Below the pieces are notes generated by a model. That model was not told where the DNA came from, searched no databases, and saw only the letters and a program-made list of their open reading frames with translations. Below are positions 7,316 to 15,253 of a stretch of 38,326 bases of DNA, one piece after another. Origin of the DNA: Synergistota bacterium (GTDB lineage: Bacteria > Synergistota > GBS-1); assembly GCA_021159885.1 (NCBI GenBank), contig JAGHDO010000017.1:1-38326 (forward strand), written 5' to 3'. The position numbers and the translations under genes are program-made. The first letter of the stretch is position 1, and each line of letters starts with the position of its first letter.

Positions 7316-8660
7316 ATATCCCCCCTGGGGGTACAGCGAGAATGCTCTTAAGCTCTGGCTTTTCCTCAAGCTCTTTCTTGAACTCCTCAGCCCTTAGAGG
7401 ATTCACATAATTGGGATTCTCAAAAGAGTATTTAAACTTCGTGTGAATATCATACCTTCCCTCAAGTATAGCAACCACGTCCTCTACGAAAACGAGCTCT
7501 TCATCCGTTGGGATAACGAATATCTTAACTTGAGAATCGTCCGAATGTATAAAAGTCTCAGCGTTTCTCGTCCTCGAAAGGGCATTCTTAGAGGGATCAT
7601 ATTTTATTCCCCAGAACTCTAATCCTTCGAGAACCCCTCCCCTAACCTCCGGTGACATCTCGCCGACGCCCGCCGTAAAGACTATGGCATCAATCTCGCC
7701 GAGAGCGAAAGAGTAAGCCCCTATATATTTTTTCAATCTATAACATTCTATTTCGAAAGCCAGCTTAGCCCTCTCATCTCCAGAATTCATCGCAGAAATG
7801 ATATCTCTTCTATCTATATACTTGCCAGTTATACCTAAAAGCCCGCTCTTCTTGTTAAGAAGCTTGTTCATCTCCTCCGGAGATAAATTTTCCTTCTCCA
7901 TTATGTAAAGATCTATAGCAGCATCGTGATCGCCAGCTCTTGTCCCCATAACGAGTCCCTCAAGCGGGGTAAAACCCATGCTTGTATCGAATGAAATCCC
8001 CTTTTTAACCGCATTTGCGCTAACACCATTTCCTATGTGAAGTGAAACTATATTTGTCTCAAAAGGATCTTTCCCAAGAAGAACAGCAGCCCTCTTGGCA
8101 ACATAAAGAAGGGATGTACCATGAAAACCATATCTTCTAACGCCATATTTCTCATACCACTCGTAAGGAAGAGCATAAATATAAGAGCTCGGCGGCATCG
8201 TTTGATGCCAGGCGGTATCCATAACTGCCACATGAGGAACTTCCGGAAGAAGCTCCTTAGCCGCCTCTATCCCCATTATATTTGGAGGATTGTGAAGAGG
8301 AGCGAGATCAGAAAGCCTCCTAAAGGTACGCATCGCCTCATCGTCTATGAGCACTGATCTTGCAAATTCCTCACCTCCATGAACCACTCTGTGGCCTACG
8401 GCATTAATCTTTCTAATATCTTCCACAACGCCATACTCCGAATGAAGAAGAAGATCAATTATGAGCTTTATCGCTTCCCTGTGATCCGGACACTCATGCT
8501 CCACTCTCACGCTATCTTTACCGTGCGGAGAGTGAACGCAGAAAGATCCCCCCACGGTAACCCGCTCAACTATACCTCTTACGAGGGGGAACTTCCGATT
8601 CCAATCATAAAGCATGTATTTAACGGACGAGCTTCCACAATTTAGCGTTAAAATGTACAT
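7299..8660 (-). CDS. ackA: Acetate kinase with C-terminal extension
   Basis: A 453-residue ASKHA-fold kinase that interconverts acetyl phosphate + ADP and acetate + ATP. Seen motifs: LNCGSSSVKYML (family opening signature), GHRVVHGGEEF, MDTAWHQTMPP, GFHGTSL, LHIGNGVSA, MGTRAGDHDAA, FTAGVGEMSPEVR and PTDEELVF. These place the catalytic Arg, Asp, His and Glu residues of acetate kinases. Typical AckA is about 400 residues; this one has about 50 extra C-terminal residues (from roughly YDIHTKFKYSFENPN) ending in PPGGISIVGI. A strong AGGAGGTGATC Shine-Dalgarno stands 4-5 nt before ATG. In this context it suggests acetate-producing fermentation with substrate-level ATP synthesis, possibly fed by AOR-derived acids or amino-acid degradation. 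No phosphotransacetylase gene is in the window. Confidence 0.93.
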   Translation of the reverse strand: MYILTLNCGSSSVKYMLYDWNRKFPLVRGIVERVTVGGSFCVHSPHGKDSVRVEHECPDHREAIKLIIDLLLHSEYGVVEDIRKINAVGHRVVHGGEEFARSVLIDDEAMRTFRRLSDLAPLHNPPNIMGIEAAKELLPEVPHVAVMDTAWHQTMPPSSYIYALPYEWYEKYGVRRYGFHGTSLLYVAKRAAVLLGKDPFETNIVSLHIGNGVSANAVKKGISFDTSMGFTPLEGLVMGTRAGDHDAAIDLYIMEKENLSPEEMNKLLNKKSGLLGITGKYIDRRDIISAMNSGDERAKLAFEIECYRLKKYIGAYSFALGEIDAIVFTAGVGEMSPEVRGGVLEGLEFWGIKYDPSKNALSRTRNAETFIHSDDSQVKIFVIPTDEELVFVEDVVAILEGRYDIHTKFKYSFENPNYVNPLRAEEFKKELEEKPELKSILAVPPGGISIVGI

Positions 8661-8682
8661 AAAAGATCACCTCCTTAAGGCA

Positions 8683-8691
8683 ATTATAACA
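8683..8691 (-). promoter_or_regulatory. Extended -10 promoter for ackA
   Basis: On the minus strand the 36-nt gap before ackA holds TGTTATAAT, a perfect TATAAT with an upstream TGn extension. Expected initiation 6-7 nt downstream would give a leader of roughly 16 nt that consists almost wholly of the AAGGAGGTGATC ribosome-binding site. No convincing -35 is seen. This would let ackA be transcribed independently of the upstream ppx and ligase-like genes. Confidence 0.5.
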
Positions 8692-8696
8692 TAATC

Positions 8697-10640
8697 TTAG
8701 GGATCCCCAAGCATCTTTTTAACATCATCAAGCTTAAGTAGATCTGGATTCAAACCAACTGCCTTTCTAATATACCAGATTCCCTTCTCCCTCTCACCCG
8801 TTTGGATATAAAGCTTACCGAGGTTAAGATAAGCCTTAGCGTAATTTTTCCTAAGCGATATCGCCTTTAGTAAGGCCACCTCTGCCTCCTTAAACTTTCG
8901 CTTCTCCCTAAGAAGCACACCAAGGTTATGCCAAGCCCGGGCAAAATCGGGTTTAAGCTTAATGAGATATCTGTAAACCCTTTCAGCTTCCCTCATCCTC
9001 CCCGCCCTGAGATAAAGATTAGCGAGATTATAGATAGCATTCCAGTCGGTTTCTACATCGAGAAAACTCCTCCAATAAAGCATAGCTTTCTTAAAATCTC
9101 CAAGGTACGAATAAAACCTCGCTACGAAAAATATCGCTCTCGGCTCAAGAGGATCCAATCTATAGGCAAGCAGAGCTTCGTTCAAAAGTTTCTCAGCCTT
9201 AGCCTTACCTCCTCTTAATTTAAGCGTTTCGATCGTAATCTTGGCACACAAATACTGAGAGGCGAACGATCTTAATGAGTATGAAAAAGAAAACGCAGAG
9301 ATAAAGATCACCAGCAGAGAAAATGCCCTTATAATGGATTTTCTCACCGAAAAAGTACTGAACTTGGGTTCTAAGGGATCGGAGAGACCAAATACGTGAG
9401 CCATCATTAGAATGAGATAAAAGCCATTTGCTGGTAGATGAAAGGGAAAGCTAAATAAAGCATGTATCAATCCTCCAGTAATTCCGCAGGATAGCGCAAT
9501 GATCTTAAGCTTATTCACACCAAAGGGCTTTCCAATTAGATTCCATATTCGTCTATAAAGGTTCATAAGAAAAAGGAGAAAGAAAAGAAAGGCTGGTGTT
9601 CCCATCTCAGCCCATATCTGGAGATACTCGTTATGAGCCCTTTTAGCATTAAGAGGATACTCATCCGCTTTTAAAACCCCTGCCTGGTAAAGCAGATAGT
9701 TATAGCCAAATCTTCCAAGCCCCACCCCTCTGAGTGGATGAGTTCCTATAATATTTAGAGTCGCACGCCAGATGAGAACTCTTCCTGAGGTAGCGCTATA
9801 CGGATTCTCGAATAGCTTGACCGTTCTCGAGAGATGAGCCAAGCCGTAAAACCTCGCAGTGCTTATTGGATTGGGAAAGGAATATATCACCGTTAAAAGA
9901 AGCATAAAAAGGAGAAGGAGACCTACTCTTCTTTTTCTCTTAAGCAGAAAGAGCCCCACCTTTCCCCTCCGCAGTAGAAGAAGGGTCAAACAGGAAGCAA
10001 CTAATAGCCCAGTTAAAGCGCCACGACTTTGCATCATATAGAGGCTAACCCAAGAAATCAGAAGCGTTATCGAGTAAAAGATGAGCTTACTATGGGATTT
10101 CTCTTTCAAGAAAGGATAAAACGCCAGAGGGAAGAGGAGTATCTCCATGTCAGATGCGAAGTTTCTATGGCCAAGCGTTGAGAATATAGAGGATGGCCCT
10201 CCCCCTTTTGCACGTACGATGAAATATATTCCGTAGTATTGCATAAAAGCATATAGGGAAACAATAAAGAGCACGATCGTTGAGATCTTACCCAGAATAG
10301 AAAAAGCCTCGCGCTCCGATTCTCTAACCTCGTATCTCCAGAAGTAAAAAATTACATAATAGGTAAAGAAAAACGCTCCCATTCTGAGACTCATGAGAAC
10401 GTTGTCAGAAGCAGTCAGAGAAACCAGCGTCCAGACAAAAAAAACAATTAAAAGAAGGTCTTCCTTCCAGAGGGAAATCTTTTCAGGAGGGGATCTAAAA
10501 AGATCGAAAAAATAAAGGATAGCGAGTAGCGAAACGCCAGCGCACAGCGTTATATATTTGATACCATCGCAATAATATGTCCATCTGGAGTAAGCTAAAG
10601 GAAGCGAAACGAGTAGAAAGATCCATATCAACCTTTTCAT
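8697..10640 (-). CDS. O-antigen ligase/polymerase-like membrane protein with C-terminal TPRs
   Basis: A 647-residue protein with about 11-12 membrane helices in residues 1-460, followed by tetratricopeptide repeats. The Wzy_C-type region is clear: THPLRGVGLGRFGYNYLLYQ, then AHNEYLQIWAEMGTPAFLFF, the H-N-x-Y-L-Q-x-x-x-E-x-G motif of the WaaL/Wzy/PglL superfamily. The C terminus (about 485-640) contains TPRs such as WHNLGVLLREKRKFKEAEVA and AYLNLGKLYIQTGEREKGIW. Members ligate or polymerise undecaprenyl-linked glycans onto lipid, glycan or protein acceptors on the outer face of the membrane. With a pilin operon nearby, pilin O-glycosylation is a possibility, but the acceptor cannot be told from sequence. 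The ATG overlaps the ppx stop (ATGA). Confidence 0.82.
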   Translation of the reverse strand: MKRLIWIFLLVSLPLAYSRWTYYCDGIKYITLCAGVSLLAILYFFDLFRSPPEKISLWKEDLLLIVFFVWTLVSLTASDNVLMSLRMGAFFFTYYVIFYFWRYEVRESEREAFSILGKISTIVLFIVSLYAFMQYYGIYFIVRAKGGGPSSIFSTLGHRNFASDMEILLFPLAFYPFLKEKSHSKLIFYSITLLISWVSLYMMQSRGALTGLLVASCLTLLLLRRGKVGLFLLKRKRRVGLLLLFMLLLTVIYSFPNPISTARFYGLAHLSRTVKLFENPYSATSGRVLIWRATLNIIGTHPLRGVGLGRFGYNYLLYQAGVLKADEYPLNAKRAHNEYLQIWAEMGTPAFLFFLLFLMNLYRRIWNLIGKPFGVNKLKIIALSCGITGGLIHALFSFPFHLPANGFYLILMMAHVFGLSDPLEPKFSTFSVRKSIIRAFSLLVIFISAFSFSYSLRSFASQYLCAKITIETLKLRGGKAKAEKLLNEALLAYRLDPLEPRAIFFVARFYSYLGDFKKAMLYWRSFLDVETDWNAIYNLANLYLRAGRMREAERVYRYLIKLKPDFARAWHNLGVLLREKRKFKEAEVALLKAISLRKNYAKAYLNLGKLYIQTGEREKGIWYIRKAVGLNPDLLKLDDVKKMLGDP

Positions 10641-11551
10641 AGCTTAAAACCCCTCACGTTCCACCTCTTTACCAAGGCTCCCCAGAGAAGATCCGTCTCA
10701 GAAACCTTGACCTCACAAGCAGAGAAGAAACTCATGAGCGAGAAAAGAAGAGCGCCTCCGTGAGGGAATATGTAGGCTCTACCGGGATCAAACGGAAGAA
10801 GCAATTCTAACTCTCTCAAGGTAAGTTCTTTTAGCTCTCTGAGCTTTTCGTAAAGCCATAGTATATCTATGGTTTCACCGTGGACAGCTTTGATATCATA
10901 TGAGGTAGCTTTCTTCCTCAAGAGTACGAGAGCAGATAGCGTACCCCCAATTCCCACAAAATTATCTATTCCTTGTGTCAATCGTCTAAGGTCTGAAGCT
11001 TCTTCCCTCCAGAAGGCCTCGAGAAAACAACATGCTTCATCGAGTTCCCTTCCAAATCTCTCCCTTATCTTCAACGCACCTATAGGAAAACTCCTTAAGA
11101 TAAGATCCTCCTCCTTCTTCAAAGCTATCTCTGTGCTACCCCCTCCTATATCGAAAAGGAGATAGCTCCCTTCAATACCAATTCCCACTTCTACACCAAG
11201 AAGGTTCAGCAAGGCTTCTTCCTCACCACTGAGGAGATCCACAGACAATCCGCTCTCCTTCCTAAGGATTTTTAGAAAAAACCTACCATTCTTTGCCTCC
11301 CTTACCGCACTCGTAGCAAATCCATAGATTTCCCTAACCTCATAGCGTTTAAAAGCATCAAGTAGAGACTTGACCCCCTGAAGGGTTCTATAAATCGCCT
11401 CATCGGATAGCTTTCCACTCTTGGAAAGCCCTTCACCAAGTCTGGTAGTTATAATATCTCCTCTCATATATCTAAACTCTTTTCCTTCTTGAATCTCTCC
11501 TAAGAGCCCTCTTACGCTGTTGCTACCTATGTCTACTACACCTACCTTCAA
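10637..11551 (-). CDS. ppx: Exopolyphosphatase / pppGpp phosphohydrolase, catalytic domain only
   Basis: A 304-residue Ppx/GppA family protein: VVDIGSNSVRGLLGEI (phosphate-1 motif), YGFATSAVREAKNG, LLSGEEEALLNLLG, LLFDIGGGSTEIAL (phosphate-2 motif) and VGIGGTLSAL. It matches the two-lobed ASKHA catalytic core of about 300 residues and lacks the C-terminal HD-like domain of the long forms. Members remove terminal phosphate from polyphosphate or pppGpp; which one applies here is not decided by sequence. The start is TTG with GGGGGG 7 nt upstream. It heads an operon with the ligase-like gene and is divergent from rlmN, leaving only 33 nt between start codons. Confidence 0.88.
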   Translation of the reverse strand: MKVGVVDIGSNSVRGLLGEIQEGKEFRYMRGDIITTRLGEGLSKSGKLSDEAIYRTLQGVKSLLDAFKRYEVREIYGFATSAVREAKNGRFFLKILRKESGLSVDLLSGEEEALLNLLGVEVGIGIEGSYLLFDIGGGSTEIALKKEEDLILRSFPIGALKIRERFGRELDEACCFLEAFWREEASDLRRLTQGIDNFVGIGGTLSALVLLRKKATSYDIKAVHGETIDILWLYEKLRELKELTLRELELLLPFDPGRAYIFPHGGALLFSLMSFFSACEVKVSETDLLWGALVKRWNVRGFKL

Positions 11552-11571
11552 TATCTAACCCCCCGATATGA

Positions 11572-11577
11572 TATAAT
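11572..11577 (+). promoter_or_regulatory. -10 element for rlmN, probably giving a leaderless mRNA
   Basis: A perfect TATAAT ends only 7 nt before the rlmN ATG. Initiation at the usual distance would fall on or next to the start codon, so the mRNA would have essentially no leader. No Shine-Dalgarno precedes rlmN, which agrees. The -35 is weak (TTCAAT at about an 18-nt spacing). Confidence 0.55.
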
Positions 11578-11584
11578 TTCCAAC

Positions 11585-12625
11585 ATGAGAGATATACTCA
11601 ACCTAAGTTACCCCGAGCTAATAAAGATATTAACCGAAAAGGGAGAAGAAAGCTACAGGGCATCTCAAATTTTCTCATGGATATATAAAAAGGGGACTTT
11701 TGAATTTAACGATATGACTGACCTGAGCAAAAAGCTCAGAGAGGAACTTAAGACGCAATTTAAACTTCAGCCCTTGAGAGTCATAGAGAGAAGAGTTTCA
11801 AAAGATGGAACAATAAAATATCTTCTTGGTCTACAAGACTCTCTATGCATCGAAAGCGTCATTATTCCCCATCCAAATAGAACAACCTACTGTATATCAA
11901 CACAGGTGGGCTGTCCAGTAGGATGTCTTTTCTGCGCTACAGGTATGGCAGGTTTTAAGAGAAATCTTTCCTGTGGAGAGATCGTTAATCAGGTTCTTAC
12001 ATTGAGAATGGATTCAGGAAAATCCCCGAACAGGATAGTTTATATGGGTATGGGAGAACCATTTTTAAACTACGAAGAAACCATAAGAAGCCTACAGATT
12101 TTGACACATCCTGCTGGAATGAGCACGAGCACACGGAATATAACCGTTTCGACCGTGGGAATAGTTCCTAAAATCCGAGCTTTTGCTCACATTCATGGGG
12201 CATATAGATTAGCCCTTTCCCTTCACTCCGCTCGGCAAAGAAAAAGAGAGAAACTAATACCCATAGCTAAAAAATACAGGCTTTCAGATATAAAGCGAGC
12301 CCTAATCGCCTTTCAGAAAGAGAAGAAGAAAAGAATTACTATCGAATATGTAATGCTTAAGGGCTTTAACATCTCGAGGGAAGATGCTCTTTCCCTGCGG
12401 AATTTCGCTAAAGGTCTTAAGGTCTTTGTAAACCTTATACCCTTTAACCCTATTCCAGGATCTCCTTTCCGAAAACCTTCCCCTGGAGAGATATCCCGTT
12501 TCCATCAAATGCTCCTCGAGCTTGGAATAAACGCGGAGGTAAGAAGAGAAAAGGGAAGTGATATAGAAGCAGCATGCGGTCAGCTAAGAAGATATCTCCT
12601 TGAGAATCTCACGCAAAAGGCTTAA
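11585..12625 (+). CDS. rlmN: Dual-specificity RNA methyltransferase RlmN (23S rRNA A2503 / tRNA A37 C2)
   Basis: A 346-residue radical SAM methylase. Residues 103-117 give CISTQVGCPVGCLFC, with the radical SAM cysteines at 110, 114 and 117. Cys103 (seven before the first cluster cysteine) and Cys331 (in EAACGQLRR) correspond to the redox/methyl-carrying cysteines of RlmN. Other family signatures are VYMGMGEPFLNYE, STRNITVSTVGIVP and LALSLHSARQ. The N-terminal helical domain (YPELIKILTEKGEESYRASQ) is intact. RlmN makes 2-methyladenosine in 23S rRNA and tRNA and helps decoding fidelity. The gene appears to be transcribed from a promoter abutting its start codon. Its stop overlaps by 3-4 nt the end of a convergent response-regulator remnant. 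Confidence 0.95.
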   Translation: MRDILNLSYPELIKILTEKGEESYRASQIFSWIYKKGTFEFNDMTDLSKKLREELKTQFKLQPLRVIERRVSKDGTIKYLLGLQDSLCIESVIIPHPNRTTYCISTQVGCPVGCLFCATGMAGFKRNLSCGEIVNQVLTLRMDSGKSPNRIVYMGMGEPFLNYEETIRSLQILTHPAGMSTSTRNITVSTVGIVPKIRAFAHIHGAYRLALSLHSARQRKREKLIPIAKKYRLSDIKRALIAFQKEKKKRITIEYVMLKGFNISREDALSLRNFAKGLKVFVNLIPFNPIPGSPFRKPSPGEISRFHQMLLELGINAEVRREKGSDIEAACGQLRRYLLENLTQKA

Positions 12626-12862
12626 AGCCTTTTCTCGCTCCTCAAATAAATCAGAATGTTCTTTCCATTTATCCGGAGCATCATCAAATCGGTTATCACT
12701 ATATCCATGCTATTCTCCTTCAGGAAATCAAGAGCTTTGATAAAATCTGAAAAACGAAAAAGTCAGAAGAGAATAGCTAAATTTGCCTCTTCTTATCATT
12801 CCCTCCATCAGCTTTAAATTAAATATTTGATCATCAATTAAAAGAATTTTATATCTAATCAT
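12622..12862 (-). pseudogene. Frameshifted, truncated response-regulator receiver domain
   Basis: The 5' part, starting with ATG behind a GGGGGG ribosome-binding site, reads MIRYKILLIDDQIFNLKLME, the beta1 strand and acidic pair of a CheY-like receiver. The frame then runs into a stop. In another frame the sequence continues DFIKALDFLKENSMDIVITD, then LMMLRINGKNILIYLRSEKR and a stop. This restores the receiver layout: alpha2, the beta3 strand with the phosphorylatable Asp in ITDLMM, and alpha3. So there is one frameshift in the middle and loss of the last third (no T/S strand or KP loop). The usual Pro after DLMM is replaced by Leu. A degraded gene is the simplest reading; a sequencing error explains the frameshift but not the early end. 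Confidence 0.7.
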
Positions 12863-12884
12863 TCCCCCCAAGAGAAAAATAAAA

Positions 12885-12918
12885 GAATAGAGGATAGCTT
12901 TCCCGCTATCCCCTATTC
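12885..12918 (-). terminator. Rho-independent terminator of tRNA-Leu
   Basis: An imperfect stem (GAATAG, one mismatch, GGATAGC pairing with GCTATCC...CTATTC) with a 6-nt loop lies just past the tRNA 3' end. In the minus direction it is followed by TTTTATTTTTC. A T-rich stretch on the other side (CTTTTTTC) means it could also act on plus-strand transcripts. Confidence 0.75.
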
Positions 12919-12932
12919 TCCTCTTTTTTCGA

Positions 12933-13021
12933 TGGTGTCGGAGGCGGGATTTGAACCCGCACGGGCAAAAAGCCCACTGGATCCTGAGTCCAGCGCGTCT
13001 GCCAAGTTCCGCCACTCCGAC
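12933..13021 (-). tRNA. tRNA-Leu (anticodon CAG)
   Basis: An 89-nt class II tRNA with encoded CCA. Acceptor stem GTCGGAG/CTCCGAC, anticodon stem CTGGA/TCCAG with loop CTCAGGA (anticodon CAG), a long variable arm with a GGGC/GCCC stem and T loop, and T arm GCGGG-TTCAAAT-CCCGC. It reads CUG codons. It has its own promoter and terminator and sits between the AOR operon and a response-regulator remnant. Confidence 0.96.
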
Positions 13022-13037
13022 ACAAAATCTCCTTGAA

Positions 13038-13067
13038 ATTGTAGCAAGAAGTTCTGCTCTAAGTCAA
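13038..13067 (-). promoter_or_regulatory. Sigma-70-type promoter of tRNA-Leu
   Basis: On the minus strand: -35 TTGACT (13067-13062), an 18-nt spacer, -10 TACAAT (13043-13038). The mature tRNA 5' end is 17 nt past the -10, which suits a short 5' leader removed by RNase P. Confidence 0.7.
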
Positions 13068-13087
13068 GCCCTCTTATGAAGAGAGCT

Positions 13088-14827
13088 CTACCCCCTAACC
13101 TTCTCCCAGACAAGCCTTAAAGCCTCACGAATAGCTTTTTCTTCAAGTCTTCCAACGGGAGTTGGTGTCTCAAGTATTCTTCCGGGAATTCTTATGTTCT
13201 CAAGAGAGAAACCATTGTCTATCTTAAACTTATACTTGGCTTTATGAATCTCCATCCCTATTTCCCTCAGGTCATCCTCGCTTAAATCAAATCCCACAAG
13301 CGACAAGGCTCTACACACTACATCAGGTTTATATATTCCTCTCGCAAAGAAGCATACAACGAGACTCGAAAGAATTTGTCTCCATCTTTCCTCTTCAAGA
13401 AGTCTCCTTGCCACCTCGCGCGGAGAGAGGTTCTCCTTAACGAGAACCTTCTGGTCAAGACTATACCCAGCGCAATCTAAGTGGCTATGCCTTGCCCCTA
13501 TGAGAAAACCTATATGAGCTCCAGGACCAGTATGATAGCCCGGCATCTCGTTTCCTCCAAAAGCAAGCGCGAAATCCTTTCCACCATATATTCCCGAGAC
13601 GTGCTCTACCCCCTTCGAAACGGCTTTAAAAAAATCGTTTGGAGCGCTCACTATAAGGTCCACAAAGGATATATATGAAGTATAATCTCCCCAAGAAAGC
13701 CGAATCCCCATCGTTTCTTTCTCACTTATCAAACCTCTTTCCTGTGCCTCGGTAGCCCACGCCAAAACAACCCCCGTTGTCATAGCATCAAGCCCCAAGC
13801 TTTCTATCCTATCCATGAGCTTAAGCAACCCCTCAGGGTCAGATCCTCCTATCATAGAACCCAAAGCATAAATAGGCTCATAGTCATAGGAAATCATCGA
13901 GGTTTTGTAAAAGTAAGACTCATCTTCATAAGGTTCTCTTAAAGCCGCTATGTGAACACACCCAACGGGGCAGTGAGAACACGCAAGCCTTCTGCCAAGG
14001 TAATCACGAGCAAACCTTTCTCCAGAGATTTCCTCAGCTTTTTCAAAGGACGCTTCTTTAAGATTCCTCGTAGGAAGACCACCGAACCCATTCAGGGGAA
14101 TAACGTTCTGGGGTGTTCCAAGATCGTGATACTTTTTCATCACGGGAGATTCAACAGCTGACTTATATATCTCATCGTAAAGCTCTCTATAGGACCTCTT
14201 ATCCTTTACAGAAAGCGAGCGTTTTCCAGAAACCACGATTGCCTTAAGCCTCTTACTACCGAAAACCGCTCCAAGCCCAAGCCTTCCAAAATGCCTGTAG
14301 GTTTCCGTGGTAACACATGCATAAGAAACGAGGCATTCTCCAGCCCTTCCTATCCTCATTATGGTTCTCAATCCTGCTCCTCCCTCGTTTTCCCTTATTA
14401 TCCTTCCTACCGTAAAGGCACTTCTCATTCCCCAAAGAGCAGAAGCATCCCGGAAATAAACTCTATCCCCATGAATAGCGATATAAACTGGGGTTTTACT
14501 CGCACCTTTTATAACTATGGCGTCATATCCTGCCATCCTTATAGCTATAGCACTTCTACCACCAGCATGGCTTTCTCCCAAATTTCCCGTATGCGGAGAC
14601 TTAAACATGGCTATCGTCTTAGACGCCATAGGGAAAAACCCCGTTAAAGGACCAACAGCGAAGACTATAGGATTCTCCGGAGAAAGCGGATCCACACCGT
14701 CGGGGCAATTTTCCCTTAAAAGCTGTATAGCCACTCCTGTGCCACCTATATATTTTTTAAACAGATCAGCCCTGCTCTCTAACCAAAACTTCTTCCTGCT
14801 TAAATCTATGTAAAGTACTCTATACAT
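13088..14827 (-). CDS. Aldehyde:ferredoxin oxidoreductase (tungsten-pterin AOR family)
   Basis: A 579-residue AOR-family protein. [4Fe-4S] ligands: Cys283, Cys286 and Cys290 in ACSHCPVGC, and Cys492 in LVVCFFARG. Pterin-binding stretches are HFGRLGLGAVFGSKRLKAIV and HSHLDCAGYSLDQ, with GESHAGGRSAIAIRMAGYD in the N-terminal domain. AORs oxidise aldehydes to carboxylates with ferredoxin as acceptor, using a bis-pterin tungsten (or molybdenum) cofactor in the cytoplasm. A 16-Cys ferredoxin is encoded 2 nt upstream, the usual electron-transfer partner. ATG follows a GGAGGAGG Shine-Dalgarno. It is the last gene of a run that begins with chemosensory genes. Substrate unknown: AOR-family paralogues also act on formaldehyde, glyceraldehyde-3-phosphate and other substrates. 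Confidence 0.92.
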   Translation of the reverse strand: MYRVLYIDLSRKKFWLESRADLFKKYIGGTGVAIQLLRENCPDGVDPLSPENPIVFAVGPLTGFFPMASKTIAMFKSPHTGNLGESHAGGRSAIAIRMAGYDAIVIKGASKTPVYIAIHGDRVYFRDASALWGMRSAFTVGRIIRENEGGAGLRTIMRIGRAGECLVSYACVTTETYRHFGRLGLGAVFGSKRLKAIVVSGKRSLSVKDKRSYRELYDEIYKSAVESPVMKKYHDLGTPQNVIPLNGFGGLPTRNLKEASFEKAEEISGERFARDYLGRRLACSHCPVGCVHIAALREPYEDESYFYKTSMISYDYEPIYALGSMIGGSDPEGLLKLMDRIESLGLDAMTTGVVLAWATEAQERGLISEKETMGIRLSWGDYTSYISFVDLIVSAPNDFFKAVSKGVEHVSGIYGGKDFALAFGGNEMPGYHTGPGAHIGFLIGARHSHLDCAGYSLDQKVLVKENLSPREVARRLLEEERWRQILSSLVVCFFARGIYKPDVVCRALSLVGFDLSEDDLREIGMEIHKAKYKFKIDNGFSLENIRIPGRILETPTPVGRLEEKAIREALRLVWEKVRG

Positions 14828-14829
14828 GA

Positions 14830-15234
14830 TTAACGTTCCTCCTCCTTAAGTACCTCGAGAACTCCATGAGGGCAATAATTAGCACAATATCCACAGTGAG
14901 AACAGATCATGGGCTTGTTAGTTTCATCATCCCAGAAAACTGCACCTATAGGACAAGCTTCCTTACAATAGCCACAACCTATGCACTCATCAACCTTTAA
15001 AAGGACTCCTCCCTCAGGCTTAACCCTTAAAGCCCCCGTTGGACAAACTCTCGCACACGGAGGATCCTCACACCCCCTACAGACTATAACTACGAATCCT
15101 CTTTCCATTCCACCAACAGATCTCACACCTATACACGTCTTGGCTAAACCCGCTTCTCCAAACCTTCTCGCGCATGCAAACATACAGCTCTGGCAACCAA
15201 CACATCTCTCAGTATCCACTACCGCTAATCTCAA
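14830..15234 (-). CDS. Four-cluster [4Fe-4S] ferredoxin, AOR electron partner
   Basis: A 134-residue polyferredoxin of the DmsB/HycB layout with 16 cluster cysteines: CVGCQSCMFAC, CRGCEDPPCARVCP, CIGCGYCKEACP and CSHCGYCANYCP. Start is TTG at 15234 (LRLAVVDTERC), chosen because GGAGGGG stands 6 nt upstream and the first cluster motif then sits at the usual position. Longer in-frame starts would overlap the proline racemase and add a non-conserved leader. It lies 19 nt after the racemase stop and 2 nt before AOR, so it is clearly co-translated with AOR. It would take electrons from AOR and pass them to the ferredoxin pool or a further reductase. Confidence 0.9.
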   Translation of the reverse strand: MRLAVVDTERCVGCQSCMFACARRFGEAGLAKTCIGVRSVGGMERGFVVIVCRGCEDPPCARVCPTGALRVKPEGGVLLKVDECIGCGYCKEACPIGAVFWDDETNKPMICSHCGYCANYCPHGVLEVLKEEER

Positions 15235-15253
15235 TCCTCTCCCCTCCAATCGC

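Noticed and set aside
12913-13113. Short minus-strand frame across tRNA-Leu
   Set aside because: It is the tRNA gene and its promoter read as protein.
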